NCBI RefSeq assembly: GCF_013155385.1
Contig: NZ_JABJUQ010000007.1
Coordinates: 3,008,501-3,072,500 of the forward strand
Direction: 5' to 3'
Length of the DNA: 64,000 nucleotides
DNA from: Bacillus sp. WMMC1349
Lineage (GTDB): Bacteria; Bacillota; Bacilli; Bacillales; Bacillaceae
The first letter of the stretch is position 1. Every line of letters starts with the position of its first letter. Under the pieces are notes generated by a model, which worked only from the letters and a program-made list of their open reading frames with translations, was not told where the DNA came from and made no database searches. Below are positions 35,189 to 44,253 of the stretch, piece after piece. A program made the position numbers and the translations under genes.

Positions 35189-35554
35189 CTAAATAGATAT
35201 GACTGGCTTGTGAATAGAAACGAAGCTCATCATTATACATTTTTTGAAAATACTAAATTTATGCCATTTCATTACTTCCTCGTAACGACATTCTAATGCG
35301 CAATATAAACTGGAAACCATAACAGGTTTGCATTTCAATATGTAATCAATAAAAGTAACAATCCGTTCAAAATCACCAGGAGTTGTAATCGAAGCCCAAC
35401 AAATATAATTGTTGTCTAAACTGCCTATGATACACACTTCTTTATCAGGGCTAACATAAATATCAAAATATATTTCTTTATCATCTATTTCAACATTAGG
35501 TTTTTTGCAATCATTTCGATTAACTAAATTATATTTTTCTATATCCAATAACAA
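35189..35554 (-). CDS. hypothetical protein
   Basis: A 121-residue soluble protein of unknown family with five or more cysteines. The ATG is preceded by AGAGAGGTTTTGTT, an acceptable RBS. Beta-rich stretches (EIYFDIYVSPDKEVCIIGSL) suggest an immunity- or SUKH-like small domain, but this is a guess. No operon partner. Confidence 0.5.
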   Translation of the reverse strand: MLLDIEKYNLVNRNDCKKPNVEIDDKEIYFDIYVSPDKEVCIIGSLDNNYICWASITTPGDFERIVTFIDYILKCKPVMVSSLYCALECRYEEVMKWHKFSIFKKCIMMSFVSIHKPVISI

Positions 35555-35786
35555 AACCTCTCTTCTTTATAATGAAATATTACTTTTTTATTGCTATTTC
35601 ATTATAGAGGTGAACCTTTTCTTTTTAAAATAAATCTTCTTTTTAGGAATCAAATCATTGCTCACAATCTTTTAAGGCATCAGGAAACAAAAAGAGGAGG
35701 CCTTGACATTGACACTTACAGCCAACAAACCGCTGGTTTACCCAACTAATTTGACACCATCCTCTTTGACTTTAATACATATGCAA

Positions 35787-36287
35787 TTAAAAAAATAATT
35801 TTCCTGAACGGATGTCATGAGTCATGCCCTCATAAGGGGCTTGAGAAATGACTTTTTCATTATTGACTCCTTCATTTTTGAAAAAAGTGATATTAGCAAA
35901 CTCAGGGACAACATACTTAGGATAAGTGTCATATTTTAAACGGGATTGTTCCATTACATGAATAAAGTCATTTTGGTAACAAACTGTAATTTCTGGATGT
36001 TCATGTACCCATTTGGGGAAGAAGATGACTCCATGCATTCTTTTGTCATTGGGCATGAAATTTAGAGAAACGTCGGTACCAGTAGGTTCAGTCCATGAAA
36101 CTTTATAGACTCCATCAGCAATTTTTACAATATCAACTTTTTGGTCACGAACCCAGCGACCTGCGACCATCCCACTATGAATACGATAATCTATCGTATC
36201 CTCATTTTTTATATAAATCTCATATTCCCAGCCATTTTCATACGTATAAATAAGATGGCTCCCTAAAAATTCGTTAAGTTCTTTCAT
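35787..36287 (-). CDS. padC: phenolic acid decarboxylase
   Basis: 166 residues, very close to B. subtilis PadC. It decarboxylates ferulic, p-coumaric and caffeic acid to vinyl phenols as a detoxification step. Conserved stretches include [37 protein letters not shown] and [17 protein letters not shown]; the paired tyrosines of [12 protein letters not shown] and the Arg and Glu residues form the active site of the family. The start follows AAGGAGTG. It is divergent from padR and controlled from the shared palindrome. Confidence 0.96.
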   Translation of the reverse strand: MKELNEFLGSHLIYTYENGWEYEIYIKNEDTIDYRIHSGMVAGRWVRDQKVDIVKIADGVYKVSWTEPTGTDVSLNFMPNDKRMHGVIFFPKWVHEHPEITVCYQNDFIHVMEQSRLKYDTYPKYVVPEFANITFFKNEGVNNEKVISQAPYEGMTHDIRSGKLFF

Positions 36288-36313
36288 AAAAAAGTCACTC
36301 CTTCAAAATATTC

Positions 36314-36349
36314 AATATTAAACATGTAATTAGTTACATGTTTAATATT
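36314..36349. promoter_or_regulatory. PadR operator: perfect 36-nt palindrome
   Basis: AATATTAAACATGTAA, the 4-nt centre TTAG, then the exact inverse complement TTACATGTTTAATATT: 16 bp of perfect dyad. It lies between padC and padR. The ATGTAA/TTACAT core matches the known PadR binding style in B. subtilis. Confidence 0.85.
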
Positions 36350-36370
36350 ACATATATTATTGTATACTTG

Positions 36371-36379
36371 TGTTATAAT
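36371..36379 (+). promoter_or_regulatory. padR extended -10 promoter
   Basis: TGT-TATAAT: an extended -10 element (TGn plus TATAAT at 36374-36379), 34 bp before the padR start. No good -35 is seen at 17 bp. The operator lies about 25 bp upstream. Confidence 0.6.
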
Positions 36380-36412
36380 GATGTCAATATACTCTAAAAT
36401 GGAGGTTATTTG

Positions 36413-36979
36413 GTGAGCCGAAGGATATTAAAATATGCAATTTTAGGGTTATTAAGTAAAGAAGATATGAGTGGATATGATATTACGACCGAATTTAAGA
36501 AAGCGATTGGACAGTTCTGGAGTGCAAAGCATAGCCAAATCTATGTTGAGTTAAAAAAATTATTAGAAGAAAAATCGATTTCTCAATACGTAAAAATGGC
36601 TGGAGTCAAACTTGAGAAAAAAATGTACAGCCTTACAACGAGAGGAAAAGAAGAACTTCAGAATTGGTTGCTGGAACTCGATAAGAATGTGGAAACCGAA
36701 AAGGATGTTTTCGCATTACGGTTATATTTTTTAAAAGATATCCCTACTGAAGAAATCCCAGTATTATTTAATAACCAATTAAAACTCAGAACAGAAAAAT
36801 TGTCCCTTCTAAAAGAACAGTTTTCTTTTCATTATGGAGGAGAGAAGAATCCTCTACATTTAGATGCTGAAGCATTAGGTCACTACTTTGTTCTGACAAA
36901 AGCCATTTCTCGCGAAGAAAATTACATTTATTGGTTGAATAAAAGTTTAGACATTATAAACAAAAAAGAAAGCCGATAA
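36413..36979 (+). CDS. padR: PadR family transcriptional repressor
   Basis: 188 residues from the GTG at 36413, preferred over the TTG at 36410 because GGAGG then sits 7 nt away. The winged HTH covers residues 1-85 (ILKYAILGLLSKEDMSGYDI, then FWSAKHSQIYVELKKL), and a helical C-terminal domain starts near 95. It is the phenolic-acid-responsive repressor of padC. Its stop codon lies in the stem of its terminator. Confidence 0.94.
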   Translation: MSRRILKYAILGLLSKEDMSGYDITTEFKKAIGQFWSAKHSQIYVELKKLLEEKSISQYVKMAGVKLEKKMYSLTTRGKEELQNWLLELDKNVETEKDVFALRLYFLKDIPTEEIPVLFNNQLKLRTEKLSLLKEQFSFHYGGEKNPLHLDAEALGHYFVLTKAISREENYIYWLNKSLDIINKKESR

Positions 36980-37004
36980 GTCTTTTACATAGGACTTATC
37001 GGCT
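36971..37004 (+). terminator. padR terminator hairpin
   Basis: AGCCGATAAGTC pairs with GACTTATCGGCT around a 10-nt loop. The stem includes the padR stop codon. Confidence 0.7.
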
Positions 37005-37394
37005 AAATAAAGCAATTTATACTTTCTTATCTTTTTAATGCTGCAGGAACCACAAACAAATAATTATAACCTTATACCTCTCAATAAATATTCAATAACC
37101 ATTTAGTTCATGTAAAACTGCTGCTGTAAAAAAGCTGTTTTCGGTTGATTTTTGTGTAAAGTCATAGTCTTTTAAAGCCCGCTTATCTTAGAGTTTTGTT
37201 CAAACTTGGCTCCAATCAATTTGGTGTAACCTAAAATTTGTTTTAGCATAAAACTAATCAGAACAAGCTCGTATTAGAATACAAAAATTAATCTAATATT
37301 GTATTTTTCAACATAAAGCCTTGGCTCCGGACAAACGTTATCAGAGACTATTTCAAAGAAATATGTAAAAGGGCAAGTTTACCGATCTTTCCCC
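37005..37394. other. gene-free region beyond padR
   Basis: About 390 bp with no supported gene. It contains AACTTGGCTCC at 37209 and CCTTGGCTCC near 37320, partial matches to the ACTTGGCA arm repeats found elsewhere around the island, which fits an older, eroded element here. Confidence 0.35.
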
Positions 37395-37553
37395 GCACTC
37401 ACTTAGGCATAGCAAGCGGTTCATCTTCTTGAAGCCGGAGTTAATATAAAATATGTATCCAAGTATAAAAATGACCGCAGATACATGCCTCCAAGTTACT
37501 AAAAAGATTGAAGACCAAGCAATGGAGTTATGTCTGCGGTACACAGGTATATA
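37395..37553 (+). pseudogene. tyrosine recombinase C-terminal relic (second integrase)
   Basis: Plus-strand pieces LLEAGVNIKYVSK (from about 37424) and, after a frameshift, ADTCLQVTKKIEDQAME (to about 37534) reproduce the end of a phage-type tyrosine recombinase (compare LLESGANLKYVSNRLGHKTI and TADTYLDITEKIEEDEL at 44576-44896). The His-Arg-Tyr region between them is deleted. It ends about 55 bp before the left copy of the sufB repeat, outside the island. Confidence 0.6.
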
Positions 37554-37606
37554 AATTTTGCGGGTGCAATCATGTATTAGTCTGATCACACCCTTTAGTA
37601 TCAACA

Positions 37607-37640
37607 GTTAACCAATACTACCTTCCATCTCGAACTTGAT
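37607..37640. mobile_element. distal attachment-site copy (att)
   Basis: GTTAACCAATACTACCTTCC and the next two bases AT are identical to 46676-46697. After one mismatch, TCGAACTTGAT also matches (33 of 34). It lacks the rest of sufB and so marks the far junction of the island. Confidence 0.82.
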
Positions 37641-37740
37641 TAAGTTTGCTCGAAATGGGACGTAATGATTAACAATAAAACCGCTCAAACCTTTGAGATA
37701 AAGCCATTCTTCAAATGGTTTAAAATGGTTTATAATTTCA

Positions 37741-37772
37741 ACTTGGCACGGACTTGGCATGAACTTGGCTCG
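37741..37772 (+). repeat. integrase arm-type direct repeats, left end
   Basis: ACTTGGC three times at exact 11-bp spacing (37741, 37752, 37763). The same motif and spacing recur at 44902-44930 and, less regularly, at 46605-46638. Confidence 0.65.
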
Positions 37773-37954
37773 AAATCGGCATTAAAACCTCCGGTAAAAA
37801 ATCACATAGGAAGGGTTAAAAACTTGAGAAATCATAGTTTACACAAAATAGATGCGATTTTTTCTACCTTACATTAATCAACCTGAACCATATATCATAA
37901 GTAAATGAGGTTGTAGCAGCACCTTTCCATAAAATGTGGGAGGGTGCTGTCTAG

Positions 37955-39163
37955 TTATATAAACATTTGTTGCATTAATGCTTGCTTTAGACCTTGTAAT
38001 TTTTCTAATCTTTCTTCATTTAAATTGATTTTCTTATTTATACGATTAAAAAAATGAGCGACTGCTATTTGTTCTTCTTTACAGGGTAATTCATGTTCAG
38101 TATCAAAGAAATCTGATACACTGACGTTTAATAAGCCATGATTTCTTGCTCCTTCTACACAAATTAATGCCACTGCTTTATGCCATTGAGTAGAATCGAA
38201 ATAGTGAACTAAAAAATCACTATTCATGTTATCTTTCGGAGCAAAACAAATATAAAGTGTAGATAATGCTCCATCTTCATAATTATCGAGGCGTTTTATG
38301 GTACCTAATGGAAAACCATTAGAGTAACTTTTATTGTATGCAAATTCACCTTTTTGTAATAAGTAATACCCTTCTAAGTTACCTGAAGCAACGTTTTTAT
38401 TAAAAAACTCAATTTGATCAATTAGACCATATTGTGCAGAAATCGTTAACGGTCTTTTAGTTTCTAAATTACTGTTTTTTCTAGTAATACGAGAAGAAAA
38501 ATCACTTAGTTTATATACTTTCCAATTAGGAAAATCTCGACCATTTTTATCTTTAAACCGCAATTCCTTACGAAAAATCTTCTGCATATAACCTTTTTTC
38601 TGTTCTTTCAGCAAGTCAATTTTTTCTTGTTGAAGTTTAATTTTCTTTGTTAGTATTTCCATAAAATCTGATATTTTATTTGCTTCCTCATAATCAGGAA
38701 GTCTAACAGCTAATTCGATGAATTGTGAAAAATGGACTCGTTGTTTTTCAATTAAAGATCCTGTTGCAATACTTTTATATAGCCAAATCATCTTTGAGGA
38801 TTTTAAGTAATCTTCCAAGAATTGGTTTTTATAGTTGGAAATATTTTTGAAGACATTATAGTATCCTGATACCGAAATATCTTCACTACCTTTATATTGA
38901 GCTAAGGCTCCAATAGTCATGTTCATAGGATTTGATACAAAATAATCAGGACGCACAATTTTATAATTATCGTCTTTTTTTACTAAGAATTCACGATTAT
39001 AACGGTCTGTCTTTTTTGTTACACCATCTTGGACTGTTAAACTATATAAAGGGAAGCTTTTTGTATCACCCGTTTTTTCATTAACCTCTGAAAACAGAGA
39101 TTTAAATTTTACAGTTTTCCAATCTTCTTTAAATCCATTAAATCTCAACTTAGGTGCAACCAC
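37955..39163 (-). CDS. hsdS: type I restriction-modification specificity subunit HsdS
   Basis: 402 residues with two target-recognition domains, each followed by a conserved helical spacer (near residues 170-205, KKIKLQQEKIDLLKEQKKGY, and 370-400, NEERLEKLQGLKQALMQQ). It determines which bipartite DNA site is methylated or cut. It follows hsdM by 3 nt; the GTG start is preceded by GGGGGTG. It lies 315 bp inside the left att. Both TRDs appear complete. Confidence 0.93.
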   Translation of the reverse strand: MVAPKLRFNGFKEDWKTVKFKSLFSEVNEKTGDTKSFPLYSLTVQDGVTKKTDRYNREFLVKKDDNYKIVRPDYFVSNPMNMTIGALAQYKGSEDISVSGYYNVFKNISNYKNQFLEDYLKSSKMIWLYKSIATGSLIEKQRVHFSQFIELAVRLPDYEEANKISDFMEILTKKIKLQQEKIDLLKEQKKGYMQKIFRKELRFKDKNGRDFPNWKVYKLSDFSSRITRKNSNLETKRPLTISAQYGLIDQIEFFNKNVASGNLEGYYLLQKGEFAYNKSYSNGFPLGTIKRLDNYEDGALSTLYICFAPKDNMNSDFLVHYFDSTQWHKAVALICVEGARNHGLLNVSVSDFFDTEHELPCKEEQIAVAHFFNRINKKINLNEERLEKLQGLKQALMQQMFI

Positions 39164-39166
39164 TTT

Positions 39167-40720
39167 CTACACCCCCAATTCTTTAAAATATTTCTCTAAC
39201 TCAAGATCAACTTCTACAACTTCTTTATCAATTTCTTTCAGACGTTGAGCTACTGCTTGTAAATCAATCGGTTCTTCTTCTTCAAATGTATCAACATAGC
39301 GAGGGATGTTTAAGTTGTAGTCATTCTCTTTAATTTTCTGCAATGTTGCTGCATAGGAATACTTGTCGATTGTTTCACGACTTTGGAATGTTGTAATAAT
39401 CTTTTCAACGTGTTCATCTGATAAATGATTTTGATTTTTACCTTTTTCAAACTCTTGGGATGCATCAATAAATAGAACTTTATCATCATCTTTACGACAT
39501 TTTTTGAATACTAAAATACAAGTAGGAATGCTCGTACCATAGAAAATATTTGCTGGTAATCCAATCACTGCGTCTAAGTAATTTTTTTCTTCAATTAGAT
39601 ATTTTCGAATCAATTCTTCAGCTGCACCACGGAATAGAACACCATGTGGTAACACCACCGCCATAGTACCGTTATCATCTAATTGGTGAATAAAGTGTTG
39701 TATGAAGGCAAAGTCTGCTTTTGATTTTGGTGCTAGTTTAGCATAGGCGCTAAAGCGTTCATCATCTTTGAACTTATCATCTGCGCTCCATTTTGCTGAG
39801 TATGGAGGGTTGGCAACGATTGCTTCAAAGCGCTGTTCTATATGTTGCGGCTCTTCTAATGTATCCGCATTTTGAATATTGAAACGTTGGTATGGAACAT
39901 CATGTAGCAACATATTCATGCGAGCTAAGTTGTATGTTGTTGATACTTTTTCTTGTCCGTAATATTTGTGTACTTTCGCTTCTTTACCTACACGAAGAAG
40001 CAAGGAACCTGAACCACAAGCCCCGTCATATACATCTCGAATTTCCGTTTTACCAGCAGTTACAATTTTGGCTAAGATTTTAGATACTTGTTGTGGTGTA
40101 TAAAACTCACCTGCTTTTTTTCCTGCGTTTGCTGCAAATTGAGAAATCATATATTCGTATGCATCACCTAAAATATCAATTTCTACATCGTCCTGCAAAA
40201 AAGGAATGCTTGCAATGTTGACAATGACTTTACTAATTAAACTAGTGCGATCCTTAACCGTACGTCCTAAACGTGAAGAAGTTAAATCCATATCATCGAA
40301 AAGGTTTTGAAAGTCGTCTTGGCTTGCAGCACCTAAAGTAGATGATTCAATTGCTTTTACACCGTTTTGTAGCAACTCTACATCAAAGTTACCATTTGCC
40401 CCTTTTTCGATTTCTTCAAGGAAACGTGAGAATAGGAATTGCGGCTCTACTACATAACCTAACTCATCAATAAGATACTCAGCTAAGTCCTCACGGTACT
40501 CTTCATTTTCCCATGCTTCTGCATAAGATATGTTATCGTCTTTTAGTAATTTTTTTGCACGTGCTTCTACTTTTTCAGATAAGTAACGATAGAAAATTAA
40601 CCCTAAAATATAATCCTTAAATTCGTTGGCATCCATTTGACCTCGTAAATCATTTGCCATCGCCCACAATTTCTTATGTAATTCAGCTTGTTGTTGACGT
40701 TGCTTTTCACTTGTTGTCAT
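39167..40720 (-). CDS. hsdM: type I restriction-modification methyltransferase HsdM
   Basis: A 517-residue N6-adenine methyltransferase. The N-terminal HsdM helical domain is followed by GEFYTPQQVSKIL, SAM motif DGACGSGSLLLR (near residue 237) and catalytic NPPYSAKW (near residue 310). Together with HsdS it forms the modification enzyme; with HsdR it forms the restriction complex. The ATG has GAAGGAGG upstream. It is downstream of the S-like gene by 21 nt in one operon with hsdS. Confidence 0.96.
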   Translation of the reverse strand: MTTSEKQRQQQAELHKKLWAMANDLRGQMDANEFKDYILGLIFYRYLSEKVEARAKKLLKDDNISYAEAWENEEYREDLAEYLIDELGYVVEPQFLFSRFLEEIEKGANGNFDVELLQNGVKAIESSTLGAASQDDFQNLFDDMDLTSSRLGRTVKDRTSLISKVIVNIASIPFLQDDVEIDILGDAYEYMISQFAANAGKKAGEFYTPQQVSKILAKIVTAGKTEIRDVYDGACGSGSLLLRVGKEAKVHKYYGQEKVSTTYNLARMNMLLHDVPYQRFNIQNADTLEEPQHIEQRFEAIVANPPYSAKWSADDKFKDDERFSAYAKLAPKSKADFAFIQHFIHQLDDNGTMAVVLPHGVLFRGAAEELIRKYLIEEKNYLDAVIGLPANIFYGTSIPTCILVFKKCRKDDDKVLFIDASQEFEKGKNQNHLSDEHVEKIITTFQSRETIDKYSYAATLQKIKENDYNLNIPRYVDTFEEEEPIDLQAVAQRLKEIDKEVVEVDLELEKYFKELGV

Positions 40721-40741
40721 AGTAATTCCTCCTTCGAAACT

Positions 40742-41326
40742 TTAATTGATACTTTGAATTAGCTTCTGGTGAATATATAGCTGTTGTAATTCACGTTTCT
40801 CAGCCATCAATAATTCTTTTCTCCTTTTAAGCTGTGCGACTTTTCCAATAATGATTTGCTTTTGGATAGGTGGTATGTCAATTTCTAAATCCTTTAAATG
40901 AGATAGTTTCAATAATGAAATGACTGTTCCTTCACTTAAAACAGACAGCTGCTTTTGAATAGATGGATGTTCATTAAAGTACCATTCAAAGAAGGCTGCA
41001 TCTACATCACTTGTTAATTCAATTTTTATAAAGTTGTTAGTTAATAATAAACCGCTATATTTCTCTGGTAACAGAGCAACTTTTTTCGTATGCGTGTGCA
41101 GTATAAGACTGACTGTGTCAGTTAGCAGTTGTGATACCAATTTTTCTTTCGGTACAGTAATTGCCACATTCTTTTCATTTGAAATTCGATAAGCTAAACC
41201 TAGTGTTTCGTTAAATTCCTTTAATGATAATGGTTTGACTTTTGATGTTTCAATGTTGTCAGAATAGTTTTCTAACCTATTTGCAAAAGCACCTTGTGTA
41301 AATTGTGCAATTTGATAAAGTTTCAC
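40742..41326 (-). CDS. small HsdS-like protein (single half-subunit)
   Basis: 194 residues resembling one target-recognition domain plus spacer of an HsdS protein: GTVISLLKLSHLKDLEIDIP then PPIQKQIIIGKVAQL and a coiled tail RRKELLMAEKRELQQLYIHQ. It is half the normal size and encoded before hsdM, separately from the full hsdS. It may swap into the complex as a dimer to change specificity, modulate the enzyme, or be a vestige. The upstream 115 bp carry three palindromic boxes, so it heads the S'-hsdM-hsdS operon. Confidence 0.72.
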   Translation of the reverse strand: MKLYQIAQFTQGAFANRLENYSDNIETSKVKPLSLKEFNETLGLAYRISNEKNVAITVPKEKLVSQLLTDTVSLILHTHTKKVALLPEKYSGLLLTNNFIKIELTSDVDAAFFEWYFNEHPSIQKQLSVLSEGTVISLLKLSHLKDLEIDIPPIQKQIIIGKVAQLKRRKELLMAEKRELQQLYIHQKLIQSIN

Positions 41327-41339
41327 AACACTCCTCCTT

Positions 41340-41441
41340 TGATATTTTTTAATATATCACCACCAATAGATTTAATATATATGATATTTTTAAAAATATC
41401 AATGTTTTCCCATTTATTTTTTGATATTTTTTAAAATAACA
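41340..41441. promoter_or_regulatory. three ~20-bp palindromic boxes upstream of the modification operon
   Basis: TGATATTTTTAAAAATATCA at 41382-41401 is a perfect 20-bp palindrome. Related copies TGATATTTTTTAATATATCA (41340-41359) and TGATATTTTTTAAAATAACA (41422-41441) lie 42 and 40 bp away, about four helical turns each. They occupy the promoter region of the S'-hsdM-hsdS operon. Confidence 0.65.
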
Positions 41442-41442
41442 A

Positions 41443-41474
41443 GAGAGAGCGCTAAATTAAATTAACGCTCTCTC
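41443..41474 (-). terminator. hsdR terminator
   Basis: GAGAGAGCG pairs with CGCTCTCTC around a 14-nt loop. The minus strand continues TTGTTATTTT. It separates hsdR from the S'-hsdM-hsdS operon. Confidence 0.8.
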
Positions 41475-41499
41475 ATTTATTAAATGGGGTATGTGGTAA

Positions 41500-44253
41500 C
41501 TACGCACCGTATTTTTCGGTAAAATCACGAATGAAAGAAGTAATCGCTTTAATTGCTTTATTCTTTTTCAAAAACGATCCTGATAAATTATCCATAATCT
41601 CATTTTTTTCAATTAGACTGGAATACTCATACGCTGATACTTGTTCACGTAATACACTGTCTTCAATATTTACTTGTTTCGCAAATGTTGAGAGTTCTTG
41701 CTCACTCATTTCTTCTTCGTAACGATTGTAAGCATCCATTACAGATTCATTAGGAGCCAAAGTTGGTGCGACCTTATCTAAGAACCCTTTTATCAATTCA
41801 ATTTTCAGACGTAACTTTGGATCAGATGCATGGTCTAATTCTTGTTTAATAAAACGAATCTCTTTGTCACGTTCTTTTTCATTTTCTGTGTTAAGGTTGG
41901 CAACCAGATTTAAAATGTAACTGACATTAATCTTGTCTGTATGCATTAGCTCTAACTCAAAGTCAATATCATGTAAAATCGATTCCTTTGGCACTTCACT
42001 ACGCTTAAAATCTTCGTACACTTTGAAGTACTTGCTCTTGAAATCTTCATATGATTGCTGTGAAATCGTTAGCTCTGTTTCATCAAACTCAAAATCAGAA
42101 AATGATTGTAAACGTTGAAGGAATTTCGTCACATTTTTGAATGCAATAATAAATTGCCGCTTATCTTCTTCTCTTTCTAGCTCGTCAACTTCTTCAGGAA
42201 TGACTGCAACATCCCTTAAATTTTTCACTGCTTCCTTAAACGCTTTTAGATATTCATCGTAGCTACCCATTAGAACGGTATCAACGTTGTCTGTTCTTGA
42301 GAATAACTTAATTGCTTCATCTGTTTTTTCTTTTAAATTTCGATAGCAAACAATATTTCCATATGGCTTAGTCGATTTCTCTACACGATTTGTACGGCTG
42401 TATGCTTGCAATAAATCATGATATACCATGTTCTTATCTACATAGAGAGTATTGAGTGGCTTGCTATCAAATCCAGTTAAGAACATTTTTACGACAAGTA
42501 AAATATCTATTTGAGCATTTTTTACTTTTTTTGATACATCTGAAAAATAACGATCCCATGTTTCTGTAGAGAAGTCTGTGTCGTACATTTGGTTATAATC
42601 TGAAATCATGCGATCTAACGCTTCACGAGAATGTTCACCTTTACCATCGCTTTCCTCGTTTTGCCCATATGAAAAAATCCCAGCAATCTTTAAATCATGA
42701 TTCTTAGATTTAAAAATATCGTAATACTTAATTAACGTAGGTATTGAATCAACTGCAAACATAGCACAATAGCCTTTGCTTTTAGAACGTCGTAGATGAT
42801 TATCAATTATATGGTCAGCTACTAAGTTTAAACGTCGTTCATCATGCCACACTTCATCTGTATCAATCGCTTGTACTTTTGTAGCATCTGTTTCATCAAT
42901 ATTAGCGTTAAAAGTACGAACGTATTCTACTGAAAAACCTAGTACGTTCCCATCACGGATCGCATCTTTAATAAGGTAATAATGCAAGCATTTATCAAAT
43001 AGGTCAGCAGTTGTACGTCCATCTTGACTTTTATTCTCGATAAAACGTGGTGTTCCGGTAAAACCAAAATATTGAGCATTCTGGAAGTGATGATCAATTT
43101 CTTTTCGCATATCACCAAATTGGCTACGATGACATTCATCAATAATGAAAACTACTTTCTCTTGTTTATATGGTTCCATTATCTTAACGTACTTTGGATT
43201 TTTGATAGCATTGTTCATTTTCTGAATCGTTGTCACAATGAACCGTTTCATTGGATTTTGTATTTGTTCAATAAGGATTTCGGTTTTGTCAGTGCGGTCA
43301 ACCGCTCCCTTTTGGAACTTGTTGAACTCTGCGATCGTTTGGCTATCTAAATCTTGGCGGTCAACAAGGAAGAACACCTTTTTGATACTTTCTTCATCTG
43401 ATAAAATTTGACCAGCTTTAAAGGAAGTCAATGTCTTACCAGAACCGGTTGTATGCCAAATGTAGCCGTTGTTGTTGGTTTCGGTTGCACGCTTTACAAG
43501 TGCTTCAACTGCATAAACTTGATAAGGACGCATAACCATTAATGCTTTATCGGTATCATTAATGACCATATAACGACTAATCATCTTCGCAAGATGGCAT
43601 GGATTTAAGAATGTACTACTAAAACTTTGTAAGTTCGTAATCAGCTCATTTTTTTCATCTGACCAAAAGAATGTAAATCCAAATTGAATGTCATAATCAG
43701 AGTTTGAAAAGTATTTTGTATCGACACCATTACTTATAACAAAGATTTGTAGAAAACGATATAGACCAGGGAATGTATGACGACGATAGCGTTGGATTTG
43801 GTTAAACGCTTCTTTAAAATCTAGTCCTCGTCTTTTTAATTCTATTTGAACGAGTGGTAAGCCATTAATTAAGATAGTGACGTCATAACGATTTGTGTAC
43901 TTACCAGTCACAGTAGTTTGTGTTGTAACCTGAAAAAGATTCTTACACCAATCTTTTGTGTTTAGCAACTCAACATATAATTGAGTGCCATCTTCACGTT
44001 CGATTAATAATTTATCACGTAGGATTTTGGCAGAATCGTAAATGCTTTTACCTTCAATTAAAGTAAGAATTCTCTTAAATTCTATATCTGATAATGGTTG
44101 TCCATTTAGTTTACGTTCATTGAATAAGTTAAGCTGCTGCTTAAAATTCGCTAATAGTGCATCATAATCAGCAATCTTGATTGCTTTATAGCCTTGATTT
44201 TCGAGTTGTTTTTGTAGGTTTTTTTCAAGTTCTGCCTCAGGTTGGTATGCCAT
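41500..44253 (-). CDS. hsdR: type I restriction endonuclease HsdR
   Basis: A 917-residue motor-nuclease subunit. The N-terminal PD-(D/E)XK nuclease has YDVTILINGLPLVQIELKRR (Asp ... Glu-X-Lys). Superfamily-2 helicase motifs follow: Walker A WHTTGSGKTLTSF (near residue 270), DECHRSQFG (motif II) and LLVVKMFLTGFDSK. The helical C-terminus probably docks onto HsdM. It translocates DNA and cuts far from the recognition site. The ATG follows AAGGAGG. It has its own terminator, separate from the modification operon, and appears intact. Confidence 0.95.
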   Translation of the reverse strand: MAYQPEAELEKNLQKQLENQGYKAIKIADYDALLANFKQQLNLFNERKLNGQPLSDIEFKRILTLIEGKSIYDSAKILRDKLLIEREDGTQLYVELLNTKDWCKNLFQVTTQTTVTGKYTNRYDVTILINGLPLVQIELKRRGLDFKEAFNQIQRYRRHTFPGLYRFLQIFVISNGVDTKYFSNSDYDIQFGFTFFWSDEKNELITNLQSFSSTFLNPCHLAKMISRYMVINDTDKALMVMRPYQVYAVEALVKRATETNNNGYIWHTTGSGKTLTSFKAGQILSDEESIKKVFFLVDRQDLDSQTIAEFNKFQKGAVDRTDKTEILIEQIQNPMKRFIVTTIQKMNNAIKNPKYVKIMEPYKQEKVVFIIDECHRSQFGDMRKEIDHHFQNAQYFGFTGTPRFIENKSQDGRTTADLFDKCLHYYLIKDAIRDGNVLGFSVEYVRTFNANIDETDATKVQAIDTDEVWHDERRLNLVADHIIDNHLRRSKSKGYCAMFAVDSIPTLIKYYDIFKSKNHDLKIAGIFSYGQNEESDGKGEHSREALDRMISDYNQMYDTDFSTETWDRYFSDVSKKVKNAQIDILLVVKMFLTGFDSKPLNTLYVDKNMVYHDLLQAYSRTNRVEKSTKPYGNIVCYRNLKEKTDEAIKLFSRTDNVDTVLMGSYDEYLKAFKEAVKNLRDVAVIPEEVDELEREEDKRQFIIAFKNVTKFLQRLQSFSDFEFDETELTISQQSYEDFKSKYFKVYEDFKRSEVPKESILHDIDFELELMHTDKINVSYILNLVANLNTENEKERDKEIRFIKQELDHASDPKLRLKIELIKGFLDKVAPTLAPNESVMDAYNRYEEEMSEQELSTFAKQVNIEDSVLREQVSAYEYSSLIEKNEIMDNLSGSFLKKNKAIKAITSFIRDFTEKYGA

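Noticed and set aside
37353..37604. Minus-strand 83-codon ORF near the left att
   Set aside because: It overlaps the plus-strand integrase relic and has no RBS or family match.
37665..37877. Plus-strand 70-codon ORF just inside the island
   Set aside because: It spans the ACTTGGC arm repeats and has no RBS; non-coding end of the element.
40742..41326. Possible invertible HsdS shufflon between the small S gene and hsdS
   Set aside because: No matching inverted repeats between the two genes were seen, and no local invertase; the two proteins' conserved tails differ.
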